Positions 1-6,942 of a DNA stretch of 64,000 bases are shown in pieces (position 1 is the stretch's first letter; each line of letters starts with the position of its first letter). The notes below the pieces were generated by a model. The model saw nothing but the letters and a program-made list of their open reading frames with translations. It made no database searches and had not been told where the DNA came from. Source of the DNA: Candidatus Binatia bacterium (GTDB lineage Bacteria; Desulfobacterota; Binatia; Bin18); contig JAJEFA010000011.1 of the NCBI GenBank assembly GCA_022820725.1, positions 1-64,000 on the forward strand, written 5' to 3'. Position numbers and translations under genes: made by a program.

Positions 1-46
1 CAATGGTATAGAGTGCGACCAGGAACGTGTCGAGATCGATGGGCAT
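1..46 (-). CDS. Insertion-sequence transposase, N-terminal 15 codons (cut by window edge)
   Basis: Reading leftwards from an ATG at 46 gives MPIDLDTFLVALYTI before the window ends. A textbook ribosome-binding site (AGGAGGTG, about 4 bases upstream) supports a real start. From memory, DLDTFL followed by a hydrophobic stretch resembles the beginning of DDE transposases of the IS4/IS982 type; this is recognition of a very short stretch, not an alignment. If right, the insertion sequence extends left of the window and its right end lies somewhere in 50-140. The family assignment is weak; the presence of a gene start is more secure. Confidence 0.4.
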   Translation of the reverse strand, partial: MPIDLDTFLVALYTI

Positions 47-141
47 CGCTCACCTCCTGTGGTAGGGAATGTGAGCTCAGCCTATCCTCGACACGCTCCT
101 GCTACACGGCCCCCTAATATGCATCACACGTCCTGGGAGGG

Positions 142-195
142 AAAGAGGAAACGTGCCCTCCAATACACATGTGATGCTGGACACGTTCCCTCCTT
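142..195. repeat. Stop-codon hairpin repeat, copy A
   Basis: First of seven copies of a dispersed palindrome. The left arm AAAGAGGAAACGTGCCC faces the right arm GGACACGTTCCCTCCTT; compared with the consensus AAAGAGTAAACGTGTCC, the T-to-G change in the left arm is matched by A-to-C in the right arm, so pairing is largely kept. The asymmetric loop retains the CTCCAAT and GATGCT segments shared by the family. This copy is not at a stop codon: it lies downstream of the DUF3368 gene. Confidence 0.75.
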
Positions 196-252
196 GCGCC
201 GCGTCAGCGGCGGGGTGGGTCCTCTACGACCCAGCACACAGTCCGGCCCGCT
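196..252. repeat. Dispersed repeat R2, copy 1
   Basis: The segment reading CCGCGTCAGCGGCGGGGTG, then a variable stretch, then CACACAGTCCGGCCCGC is repeated with small changes at about 1339-1398. It contains a short inverted repeat (CCGC..GCGG). It lies directly downstream of the stop codon of the DUF3368 gene, and copy 2 is fused to the end of another decayed gene. It resembles REP-like intergenic repeats; no protein is encoded. Confidence 0.55.
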
Positions 253-733
253 ATGACTCCCCAACCTGTTCAAGCACGTCTTGATAGAGCGATTTGCTAA
301 TATAGGTGCCGGCTGCAATCAGCTCATCTAGGACCGGCTTTACCGCGGGAATGAGCCCAGGCTGCTTTGCTTCTTTGAGCAGGGCAAGACTGCCAAAATA
401 GTGAACGCCGAGGCGTTGCGCTTCCTTCCTGACTTCCAACTCGTCAACTAACAAGCCCCCGCCAATCTCCCTGGCGAGTGTGATGGCCTCGCGTTCTCCA
501 CTATGGAGTTTATGGGGTAAGCGATCGGCGAATGTCTGATCTCTAACGGATCGGCGCTCAATCCAGTCTGCGTGCTCCACCTCATCCGCGCCACGTCTAC
601 CAGCACCCTTAACGACAATCTCTTCGTAGACCGCGGTTGGAATAATGACAGAGCCCGTGACGGCTCTGAGAAGGTCTAGACGCTCGGCGCGGGCGAATGA
701 GAGAAGGGGACCGGCATCCGCGACAACCTGCAT
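251..733 (-). CDS. DUF3368 PIN-like toxin
   Basis: A 160-residue protein of the DUF3368 family, a PIN-fold (VapC-like) group usually acting as toxin RNases beside UPF0175 antitoxins. Visible signatures are the opening VVADAGPLLSFAR with the first acidic residue of the PIN site, a central HSGEREAITLARE block carrying the second acidic cluster, LLVDELEVRKEAQRLG, and a C-terminal GSLALLKEAKQPGLI. Length is normal for the family. It starts 9 bases after the antitoxin stop, so the two form an operon. RNase activity is inferred from the family, not seen. Confidence 0.85.
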   Translation of the reverse strand: MQVVADAGPLLSFARAERLDLLRAVTGSVIIPTAVYEEIVVKGAGRRGADEVEHADWIERRSVRDQTFADRLPHKLHSGEREAITLAREIGGGLLVDELEVRKEAQRLGVHYFGSLALLKEAKQPGLIPAVKPVLDELIAAGTYISKSLYQDVLEQVGES

Positions 734-742
734 ATAGAACGC

Positions 743-1012
743 TTAGGAAGCTCGGGGAAAGGGCTTCTGAATTTCAGCCTTGAGTTCATCGCGCGTTAGA
801 TCAAGAACTGAGACTTGGTATCTCGTCATCAGGTCAAACAAGTCATGACGCGGTATCCCAAGCATCTCTGCGGCCTTGCCTTGCGATATCTGGTGCTCGC
901 GCAAGAGCTCCATAACCAGGGCCTCTTTTGCCTTAGCGGCAAACTCTTCCTGAGGGAGATGTACACACACGTCGTCCGGGACTTCCACTTCAAAATTAAG
1001 CCGTCTCGACAT
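743..1012 (-). CDS. UPF0175 family antitoxin
   Basis: An 89-residue UPF0175 protein. Residues 20-80 form the family core: EFAAKAKEALVMELLREHQISQGKAAEMLGI is read in pieces as a helix plus a winged-helix-like DNA-binding segment (ISQGKAAEMLGIPRHDLFDL). It would neutralise the DUF3368 toxin encoded just downstream and probably autoregulate the pair. The start is supported by AAGGAG about 8 bases upstream of the ATG at 1012. Confidence 0.85.
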   Translation of the reverse strand: MSRRLNFEVEVPDDVCVHLPQEEFAAKAKEALVMELLREHQISQGKAAEMLGIPRHDLFDLMTRYQVSVLDLTRDELKAEIQKPFPRAS

Positions 1013-1120
1013 GTTCCGTGCTCCTTGTCATTTCGGGGACGATTGCTCTTATGCATCGTACCCTGATTCATAGGAGAATCAAACAAGTCCAGTCTGTTGC
1101 GCGTTATACGTCCTCATTCT

Positions 1121-1267
1121 CTAACCACCGCGTCCATGACATGCTGCAACATCGTGCAGGCTTTTTTCTAATTTCTGGCGAAGTTCCAAATAATGGCGGT
1201 AATCGTTCGCCCATTCCACAAACACAGCATCATCCGACAGTGCCGCTTCGTCACTGCTACCAATGCG
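1121..1267 (-). pseudogene. Coding-like remnant of unknown gene
   Basis: On the minus strand an open frame between two stops reads ...GSSDEAALSDDAVFVEW and then ANDYRHYLELRQKLEKSLHD before a TAG at 1121. Its composition (charged, helix-forming, no rare residues) looks like genuine protein, yet no start codon or ribosome site fits and the frame is closed upstream at 1268. The family is not recognised. It is best read as the surviving C-terminal end of a lost gene in an eroded region. Confidence 0.3.
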
Positions 1268-1330
1268 TCAAGGGGTGAGGTGTATTCAGTTGTTTGTTTG
1301 CGTATCATTTCACCAGATATCCCTATCCCC

Positions 1331-1398
1331 TCTTGGGAGGGGTGCCGCGTCAGCGGCAGGGTGGGTACTCTCCGCCCCATCACACAGCCCGGCCCGCG
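1331..1398. repeat. Dispersed repeat R2, copy 2
   Basis: Second copy of R2: a GGGAGGGGTGCCGCGTCAGC block, then CAGGGTGGGTACTC, and an ending CACAGCCCGGCCCGCG that matches copy 1 at 196-252 with a few substitutions. On the minus strand it is read in frame from the aminotransferase-like remnant next door, giving that remnant a foreign tail and a stop codon. Confidence 0.55.
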
Positions 1399-1512
1399 CC
1401 AACCGTGTCAACGCCTCCGTAATCAGCCGCCCCGCCTCTTCAAGGTCCGCGTCGGGCGTACCAAAGTGGATTGAGCTTGCTGCGGATGCTAGAAGACTGC
1501 TGGTAAGGCGTC
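1396..1512 (-). pseudogene. C-terminal fragment, probably of an aminotransferase-like enzyme
   Basis: The minus strand carries SIHFGTPDADLEEAGRLITE followed by ALTRLARAGL, strongly protein-like and similar in style to the last helices of PLP aminotransferases (xxPDADLEEAxxRL). It is closed upstream by a stop near 1515 and runs downstream into repeat R2, which adds a low-complexity tail. No start codon fits. The enzyme class is an inference from the C-terminal motif only. Confidence 0.35.
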
Positions 1513-1535
1513 AATTCGGCCAGAGATTATCCATT

Positions 1536-2504
1536 GTGGAACGCAACGCATTTCTTCAGAAGCTCGGCCAAGTAAAATTCTGGCGGACGCGCGGACAACG
1601 CGCGCCACATAAGCCGCTACTGGTTCTACTCGCGCTTGGCCGGGTCGCTCGGGGAGAAGAGCGCTTGGCCCGCTACGAACAGGACATTGAACGTCCGCTG
1701 ACAGATTTGCTGGAACGCTTCGGACCGCCCCGCAAGGCAATTCATCCCGAGTATCCGTTCAGCCGTCTGCCGAATGACGGGCTATGGGAAATCCCAGGCA
1801 GAGAATCATTGCCCGCCACGGGACAAGGAGATTTACACCGGAGCGGGCTCATTAAAAGCGCTGTGACGGGCGGTTTTCCCGAGCCAATCTACGAACTACT
1901 CCTCTCCGATTCCGAACTCGTACAGCAGGCCGCGCAAGCGCTCCTCTATGAACATTTTCCCTATTCACTGCACGATGACATCCGCACTGCGGCCGGCTTT
2001 CCTACTGAGTTTCTGGTACAGGAGTCCCCGAGTCCTCCTTATGGCTTGGTGGTGCTGCGCGCTCCTACCCGCACGCGAGACCGGAACTTTCGTCACGCCG
2101 TCCTTCGCGCGTACGAGTGCCGTTGCGCCGTGTGTGGATTCGATCTCCGCCTGGAAGACGAACTCCTCGGATTAGAAGCCGCGCATATCAAGTGGCATTC
2201 ATCCGGTGGCCCGAGCAAGGTTCCGAACGGCTTAGCGCTATGCAGCATCCATCATAAGGCGCTTGATCGGGGGGCGCTTGGCTTGGCAGCGATCTCCAGG
2301 GGGTTCAAAGTCCTTATTTCGGCCAAAGTCCACGGTGAAAGCGATACGACGCGGTGGTTCTGGGATTGTCACGGCGTGCCGCTCCGACAGCCCAGCAGTC
2401 GCGAGTTCAAACCGAAAGCCGAGTTCGTAAAATGGCATACCCGCGAGGTCTTTCGTGGCCCACCGCGAGATTCGTCGAGTCGGCCGACTTATGGTAGTTC
2501 ATAA
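1536..2504 (+). CDS. Phosphorothioate-DNA-binding restriction endonuclease (SBD-HNH, type IV)
   Basis: About 322 residues from a GTG at 1536. The N-terminal block RTRGQRAPHKPLLVLLALGR, then FGPPRKAIHPEYPFSRLPNDGLWE, is characteristic of the sulfur-binding domain family (ScoMcrA/SprMcrA type), which recognises phosphorothioated DNA. Around residues 197-245 there is an HNH nuclease: CAVCGFDL, LEAAHIKWHS and CSIHHKALDRG give the Cys-His metal site. Such enzymes cut incoming DNA with backbone sulfur. The frame is open back to 1263, but that stretch reads through repeat R2 and a decayed gene, so I prefer the GTG; there is no strong ribosome site. The gene stands alone. Confidence 0.85.
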   Translation: MERNAFLQKLGQVKFWRTRGQRAPHKPLLVLLALGRVARGEERLARYEQDIERPLTDLLERFGPPRKAIHPEYPFSRLPNDGLWEIPGRESLPATGQGDLHRSGLIKSAVTGGFPEPIYELLLSDSELVQQAAQALLYEHFPYSLHDDIRTAAGFPTEFLVQESPSPPYGLVVLRAPTRTRDRNFRHAVLRAYECRCAVCGFDLRLEDELLGLEAAHIKWHSSGGPSKVPNGLALCSIHHKALDRGALGLAAISRGFKVLISAKVHGESDTTRWFWDCHGVPLRQPSSREFKPKAEFVKWHTREVFRGPPRDSSSRPTYGSS

Positions 2505-2715
2505 TCTCGGTACGCAGGTCCCGTAGAGCGGAGGTTCTTATCCATGAGTCCTATCATTGCTGGAAATCTGGAAGTGAAGGACTAAGGGGAAGCGTGAAAG
2601 CGATTGAACAAGTCTGCTCTCGTCGCTTCCGTTGCTGCCGGTGTTCTGGTAACCTGCCACGACCGCCTCAACTCCGGCCGCAATTCCGAGAGCCGAGATC
2701 AGCCGTGGAGGACCT

Positions 2716-3318
2716 ATGGCCACGACCCGCCTCACGAAGGCTGAACAATCGCAAAAAACGCGCCGGGCGCTTCTCGACACGGCCCGGGCCATCTTTACCA
2801 CGCAGGGGTATGCGGCGACCGCGACCGAGGAGATCGTGAGCCGGGCCGGGGTGACGCGCGGGGCGCTCTATTATCAATTCCGCGATAAGCCCACTTTGTT
2901 TGAAGCGGTCTTTGATGAGGTTCGGGGCGAGCATATCCAGGCGCTGCGGGTCGCCATGGCGACGGCAGAGGGCGACGCTTGGCAGCGGCTGATGACGTGG
3001 GTCCCGCTGGCTCTGGAGGGGACCCTGGACCCGAGTGTGCGGCGCATTGTCTATCTCGACGGCCCGGTCGTGCTGGATTGGTCCAGCGAGCGGCGCCGGG
3101 CGCCAGCCATCGCCCTGTTACGGGAAATCTTTGAGCCGTTGATGGCCGAGGGGGTCATTGAGCGGCTGCCGCTCGACGCGCTGGTGCGCCAGCTCTGGGC
3201 GCTCTTCTTTCAGGCGGCCGTGGATATCGCCCAGGCGGAGGAGGGTGCCCTGGCTCTGCACGAGCGGCTGGTCGTCTTGCGGCGCATCCTCCGCGGGTTA
3301 CGGGCGGCGGACTCCTAG
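2716..3318 (+). CDS. TetR/AcrR family transcriptional regulator
   Basis: 200 residues. The N-terminal helix-turn-helix is clear: LDTARAIFTTQGYAATATEE followed by IVSRAGVTRGALYYQFRDKPTLFEAV, the classic TetR signature at residues 18-65. The remainder is an all-helical ligand-binding domain without recognisable specificity. A GGAGG sits 5 bases upstream of the ATG. No divergent or downstream target gene is obvious: the next genes are a TA pair on the other strand, so its regulon cannot be inferred. Confidence 0.9.
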   Translation: MATTRLTKAEQSQKTRRALLDTARAIFTTQGYAATATEEIVSRAGVTRGALYYQFRDKPTLFEAVFDEVRGEHIQALRVAMATAEGDAWQRLMTWVPLALEGTLDPSVRRIVYLDGPVVLDWSSERRRAPAIALLREIFEPLMAEGVIERLPLDALVRQLWALFFQAAVDIAQAEEGALALHERLVVLRRILRGLRAADS

Positions 3319-3447
3319 CAGGGCGGCGGTGAGAAACTGCGCCTCATCTCTTTTCGGAACCGGTCGGGTGACCGGCCAAGGACAAACAACATCTTATCAT
3401 CTCCTGCATTTTAGAAATCCATTTCTATTTTGCAAGAAATGGGAGAC

Positions 3448-3972
3448 TTATGGCCTGTCGCTCAGGAGTGCCCGCAGGTCCTTCATCAGCAGGAAGAGAT
3501 GGTAGGGGTCGGTCGGGCTTGGCTCGAATTCCAGATTCTCATACCAGACCCGCGCCTCATCGTCCTTGGCGTGGACAAGAAGCGCCCGGATGCCGGCAAT
3601 GTCTGCGGCTTGAGCGGTCCTGAGCAGGGCATCTTTGAGGAGTGCCTTGCCCAAACCCTTGCCCTGCTCTGTCCGGTCAATGGCGAGCCGGGCGAGAAGC
3701 ATCACCGGAATAGGATGCCGGGCCAATCCTCTGCCGACCCGGCCGGGCGCTTCTGCGTGCTCAACCGCTCCAACTGCCAGACTGTAATAGCCGACAACAC
3801 GCTTACGGTCCCGACAAACGACGTAGGTCTGCGCGCCGCCAGCCTTTTGGTTGAGCAGTGCAAACCGCTTCAAGAAACGGTCAAGCGGCTCTTTCCCGCA
3901 GTGAAAGGCGTCGAGACGGTGGGTTTCGTGCAGCTTCTCAATCGGAGAATAGGATTCGGCTGCCGCTGTCAC
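3448..3972 (-). CDS. GNAT acetyltransferase toxin (TacT-like)
   Basis: 174 residues with GNAT-fold features: the N-terminal HRLDAFHCGKEPLDRFLKR (the usual TacT/AtaT opening in which a short FxCG.. loop precedes the fold), the central RDRKRVVGYYSLAVGAVE strand, then LARLAIDRTEQGKGLGKALL containing the acetyl-CoA pyrophosphate loop (Q/RxxGxG/A). Family members acetylate the aminoacyl end of charged tRNAs and stop translation. It overlaps the DUF1778 antitoxin stop by 4 bases (ATGA type), so the two are translationally coupled. Confidence 0.85.
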   Translation of the reverse strand: MTAAAESYSPIEKLHETHRLDAFHCGKEPLDRFLKRFALLNQKAGGAQTYVVCRDRKRVVGYYSLAVGAVEHAEAPGRVGRGLARHPIPVMLLARLAIDRTEQGKGLGKALLKDALLRTAQAADIAGIRALLVHAKDDEARVWYENLEFEPSPTDPYHLFLLMKDLRALLSDRP

Positions 3973-4244
3973 TCCAGCACGCTCTTTTCGGCCAGCAGTC
4001 GAGCCAAACGAGGTTTTTCGGTGACCGGGCGGTCAAGCGCATCCTGAAATATCTGCCACTGCTCGTCGTCAAGCCGGAACAATCGTCTGTTTATCAGGGC
4101 GTCCTCTGCGGCGCTCATGCCCGCTTCAAGCAGGAATTCCGTTACGCTCTTATGCGAAGCAGTGGCCGCGCGTTGCAGTAATGCCTTCATATGCGGCGTG
4201 GTGCGGACCTCAATGCGCTCTGACTTGGCCTCGGCAATGGACAT
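3969..4244 (-). CDS. DUF1778 antitoxin (TacA-like)
   Basis: 91 residues from the ATG at 4244, chosen because AGGAGG lies 6 bases upstream and because the frame further upstream has no family similarity. The N-terminal ribbon-helix-helix reads SERIEVRTTPHMKALLQRAA; the C-terminal toxin-binding part includes ALINRRLFRLDDEQWQIFQD and ALDRPV, typical for DUF1778. It should bind its own promoter and neutralise the GNAT toxin encoded downstream. Confidence 0.85.
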   Translation of the reverse strand: MSIAEAKSERIEVRTTPHMKALLQRAATASHKSVTEFLLEAGMSAAEDALINRRLFRLDDEQWQIFQDALDRPVTEKPRLARLLAEKSVLE

Positions 4245-4373
4245 GAATCGCCTCCTGTTCGGCAGTACCCTAGCATACGGCGAATGTACGGACAAGGGGT
4301 CGCTCTTCCCTTTCCCTAGATTCCACTGTTCCTTGTGCTCCGCTGCGGTCTTGAGGTAGCATAACGCTTCCCT

Positions 4374-4511
4374 ATGAAAGCTAAAGATTTCCCCGTGTGG
4401 ATGATAGCCGCACTCGATAAGGAAGCGGCGCGCATTGGCGTCACCTGTCAATCCATTATCAAGCTGTGGTTGGCGGAACGCCTTGAACAAGCGGCCCACA
4501 AGACCAGCTAG
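4374..4511 (+). CDS. Short ribbon-helix-helix (CopG-like) protein
   Basis: A 45-codon frame: MKAKDFPVWMIAALDKEAAR, then IGVTCQSIIKLWLAERLEQAA. This is the second half of the CopG/RHH antitoxin fold (FPxWMxxxLDxEAxRxGVxRQSIIKxWLAERL); the usual Arg before QSII is Cys here. An in-frame TAA at 4362 means it cannot extend upstream, so it may have lost its first beta strand or be a naturally short version. No toxin partner follows directly. Confidence 0.55.
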   Translation: MKAKDFPVWMIAALDKEAARIGVTCQSIIKLWLAERLEQAAHKTS

Positions 4512-4529
4512 TCAGACGACTGCTTTGAT

Positions 4530-4727
4530 ATGAGTCAAGCTCAAATGAATGAATCGACTACTAAGGATATAGTGGACCGCAATGCCGCCGCCGACCGTAT
4601 TGCGGTCATCCTGGCGCAGATCAAGCCCTCGTCCGAAGACGCCGGTCGTTCTGAAGACGAGATTATGCAAGACACTCTCGCCGATATAGCTGAGGCTCGT
4701 AAGGAACGTCGCAACTCTCAGACATGA
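4530..4727 (+). CDS. Small antitoxin-like protein of a decayed TA pair
   Basis: 65 residues, highly charged and helical (AADRIAVILAQIKPSSEDAG, then RSEDEIMQDTLADIAEARKE). I do not recognise the family by sequence alone. Its role is suggested by context: its TGA stop overlaps an ATG (ATGA) opening a frame that begins MKVV and has LIAG a few residues on, as PIN toxins do, but ends after 11 codons. It therefore looks like an orphaned antitoxin. Confidence 0.5.
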   Translation: MSQAQMNESTTKDIVDRNAAADRIAVILAQIKPSSEDAGRSEDEIMQDTLADIAEARKERRNSQT

Positions 4728-4759
4728 AGGTCGTCATCCTGATTGCCGGTAAAGAGTGA
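4724..4759 (+). pseudogene. Collapsed PIN-domain (VapC-like) toxin start
   Basis: An 11-codon frame, MKVVILIAGKE, opened by the ATGA overlap. Intact PIN toxins of this kind begin MKVV(x)DTNVLIAG; here DTN, including the first catalytic Asp, is missing and the gene stops at once, directly before the convergent methyltransferase stop at 4766. Interpreted as a deletion remnant. Confidence 0.45.
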
Positions 4760-4765
4760 GCCAGC

Positions 4766-6220
4766 CTAACGGGCAGCCTTGCGCATCAGCCGGTGTCCGG
4801 CCAGACGGAGGCTGCGGGCGACCAGGGCGACCTGCCAGCCTTCGCGGGTGCCGATCAACTCGGGCTTTTCATACAATCCCTTTTTCTCTTCCTGGCGGGT
4901 CAGGCGGGAAAACTTTTCATACAAAGGATGGTCGGTGGCGATAAACGCCTCTTTGCGGTGCAGAATCGGCGGGTTGGGCGACTCCCGGTAGGTGCGGTAG
5001 CGAATCTTGAACGTCTGCAAGGGCACGAGAAGCGAACTGGTCAGGGCCGGATGGGGGTCGCGCTCGAAGTCCGGGTAGGACAGGTAGGAGACCTGGGGCT
5101 GGTCGCGGTGCAGCTTGATGATATTCGCGCCCTCCACCACCCCGATATATGCCCGCGCACACCCCTCAAAGGCACGCAGAACGGGCGGCAGTTGAGACAG
5201 GGCCGATTCGTGTACGTATAGGGCTTGGCGCGTCAGTTTTCCGACAGCGGTGCTCCGGCAGGCTTGATCGACCGCAACGCGGTCACCGGCGGAAAACAGC
5301 AGATCGTCGGCCAGCGCGCAGGCCCGGCTATAGGACGAGAAAAACACGCGCACATCCCGCTGGAGGTCGCGTGGGAGCTGGGTAAAGCGCGGACGGCCCT
5401 CGAAGCGCGAGAGCGCAAGATAGAGGAGCAGGTCCTGCCGGCGCTCGGCCCGGATGCTGTTCCACTCTTCATCGCCGGTGACGCGGCGGATGATGCCATA
5501 GGCCCGTTTGAGGCTGCCCAACGCCTGGCAAATCGCGTCGGTCTCGGGCAGTTCCACGTCCTCCGGTAAGCGCCCCCGGGTGGTCAGGAATCCGATCAAC
5601 GGTTCCAGGAGTTCCTTGTGTTGCTCGAACAGGACCTCGCTGAGACGCTGGCGCGGTACCGTAAACTGGCGACGATAGCGCGCGGCGGCAAAAGACTGGC
5701 GTTGCTGCGCGTCCCGAAACACATAGAAAATCCCCGGTCCGGCCGGCACGCTCGAAGCGCCGAGCACAGTGTCGATCCACTCGCGGAGTTCCTGCTGTTC
5801 AAAGAATTTCTGGAAGGTCCCGCGGCGGGTAATGCCACCATCGGTGTGGGGAGTCAGCGTATCGAGCGCCGCCTCCAGGCCGAGGCGGGCGGACACGATC
5901 AGCACTTTTTGGGTCAGCGCCCAGGCCCGCCGGAGGGCGTCGGTACGCTCTTGCAGGTCCTCGATCACGTTGACCACATAGCCCAGATTCACAATATCGG
6001 CCGGTGTTCGCTCGTTGTCCGGGAAATAGGCCGGGTCCCAGCCCCGGCAGGCAATCTCCCGATGTTGGAGATGCAGAATATCCGTGCCCCGCCCGCAGCC
6101 ATAATCGAAGACGCACGTCTCTCGGGTAATGAGGCCGTCCTCAAGCGCGAGACGGACCGGCCGGGAGAGGTCGGTCCGGGTGATTGCGGTGCGGTGTCGC
6201 TCGATTGTGGGCGCTGCCAT
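4766..6220 (-). CDS. DNA phosphorothioation-associated putative methyltransferase
   Basis: 484 residues from the ATG at 6220. The N-terminal IERHRTAITRTDLSRPVRLA, followed by the SAM-binding FDYGCGRGTD at residues 38-47 and GWDPAYFPDNERTPADIVNL, is diagnostic of the Dnd-linked methyltransferase family (TIGR04096-like). Members are often encoded near dnd phosphorothioation genes; their exact substrate is unknown to me. No dndA-E gene is in this window, but a phosphorothioate-reading nuclease is 2.3 kb away. The frame remains open to 6334; the start at 6220 matches the family N terminus. Two further in-frame ATGs are possible. Confidence 0.85.
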   Translation of the reverse strand: MAAPTIERHRTAITRTDLSRPVRLALEDGLITRETCVFDYGCGRGTDILHLQHREIACRGWDPAYFPDNERTPADIVNLGYVVNVIEDLQERTDALRRAWALTQKVLIVSARLGLEAALDTLTPHTDGGITRRGTFQKFFEQQELREWIDTVLGASSVPAGPGIFYVFRDAQQRQSFAAARYRRQFTVPRQRLSEVLFEQHKELLEPLIGFLTTRGRLPEDVELPETDAICQALGSLKRAYGIIRRVTGDEEWNSIRAERRQDLLLYLALSRFEGRPRFTQLPRDLQRDVRVFFSSYSRACALADDLLFSAGDRVAVDQACRSTAVGKLTRQALYVHESALSQLPPVLRAFEGCARAYIGVVEGANIIKLHRDQPQVSYLSYPDFERDPHPALTSSLLVPLQTFKIRYRTYRESPNPPILHRKEAFIATDHPLYEKFSRLTRQEEKKGLYEKPELIGTREGWQVALVARSLRLAGHRLMRKAAR

Positions 6221-6394
6221 CGGCTCGTCGGCTGCTCGCGCCATGCATTGCCGAGCAGAGTTCTCCGGCTGGTCACTATAATCCGGGTTCGGCGCATGCT
6301 CAATATCTCGCTGTTGCGGCCTCACCCCTTGCACACTTTTGTCCGGCCCGACTACAATGGCTCACCGAATCGAGGAGTAAAGGAGGGACTCGGC

Positions 6395-6901
6395 ATGGCA
6401 AAAGGTAAACAAGTATTTGATCCGTTGGACGCGGCCCTGGTGCGGACCGATGAAGAAGAGTGGATTCAGAGCGGCGACGGGAATCAGTTCAAGGTGCTGC
6501 GGATCAGCAAAGAGACGGGTGCCTGGAGTGCGCTCATCAAGGCCGACAAGGGCCAGGTGAATCCGCCCCACACGCATCTGGGGGCGGCCGATTTCTACGT
6601 CATCTCCGGGGGGTTCGACTACCGGGGCGGGTCTGCCCGGGCCGGAGACTGGGTCTACGAGCCGGCCGGGGCGGTGCATGAAGCCACCTCGCATCCGGTT
6701 GATACGCTCTATCTGGCGAACGTCTACGGACCGGTCGGCTTCCACGACGAGAACGGCAATATCGCCCATGTGCTGGACTGGCGGACGATTCAGATCATGG
6801 TCGATGAGGCCAAAAAGAAGCGCGCCAAATCCAAAGCGAAACGGAGCACCAAAAAGCGGGCGACCGCGAAAACCGCGCGGAGCCGGAGAAAGGCCGCCTA
6901 G
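6395..6901 (+). CDS. Cupin-domain protein with basic C-terminal tail
   Basis: 168 residues. The cupin core spans residues 35-115: NPPHTHLGAADFYVISGG supplies motif 1 (two His and a downstream acidic residue), and GDWVYEPAGAVHEATSHP supplies motif 2 His. It resembles the ChrR/2,4'-dihydroxyacetophenone dioxygenase-type single cupins. The last 35 residues are almost entirely Lys, Arg, Ala and Ser, possibly a nucleic-acid or membrane-surface tail. AGGAGG lies 8 bases before the ATG. It is 41 bases upstream of the monooxygenase gene and probably cotranscribed. Confidence 0.75.
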   Translation: MAKGKQVFDPLDAALVRTDEEEWIQSGDGNQFKVLRISKETGAWSALIKADKGQVNPPHTHLGAADFYVISGGFDYRGGSARAGDWVYEPAGAVHEATSHPVDTLYLANVYGPVGFHDENGNIAHVLDWRTIQIMVDEAKKKRAKSKAKRSTKKRATAKTARSRRKAA

Positions 6902-6942
6902 TAGAGAGACCTGGTAGATAGAATAGGGAAGCAGAGGAACCC

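Noticed and set aside
2544..2585. 13-codon frame MSPIIAGNLEVKD upstream of the TetR gene
   Set aside because: Very short, no ribosome site, no recognisable relation; insufficient to call a gene or leader peptide.
3419..3443. Inverted repeat CCATTTCT...AGAAATGG after the TacT-like gene
   Set aside because: Short A/T-rich stem without a clear U-tract in either direction; could be chance.
5618..6394. Long plus-strand frame in front of the cupin gene
   Set aside because: It is antisense to the Dnd-type methyltransferase, and the cupin has its own ribosome site at the ATG at 6395.
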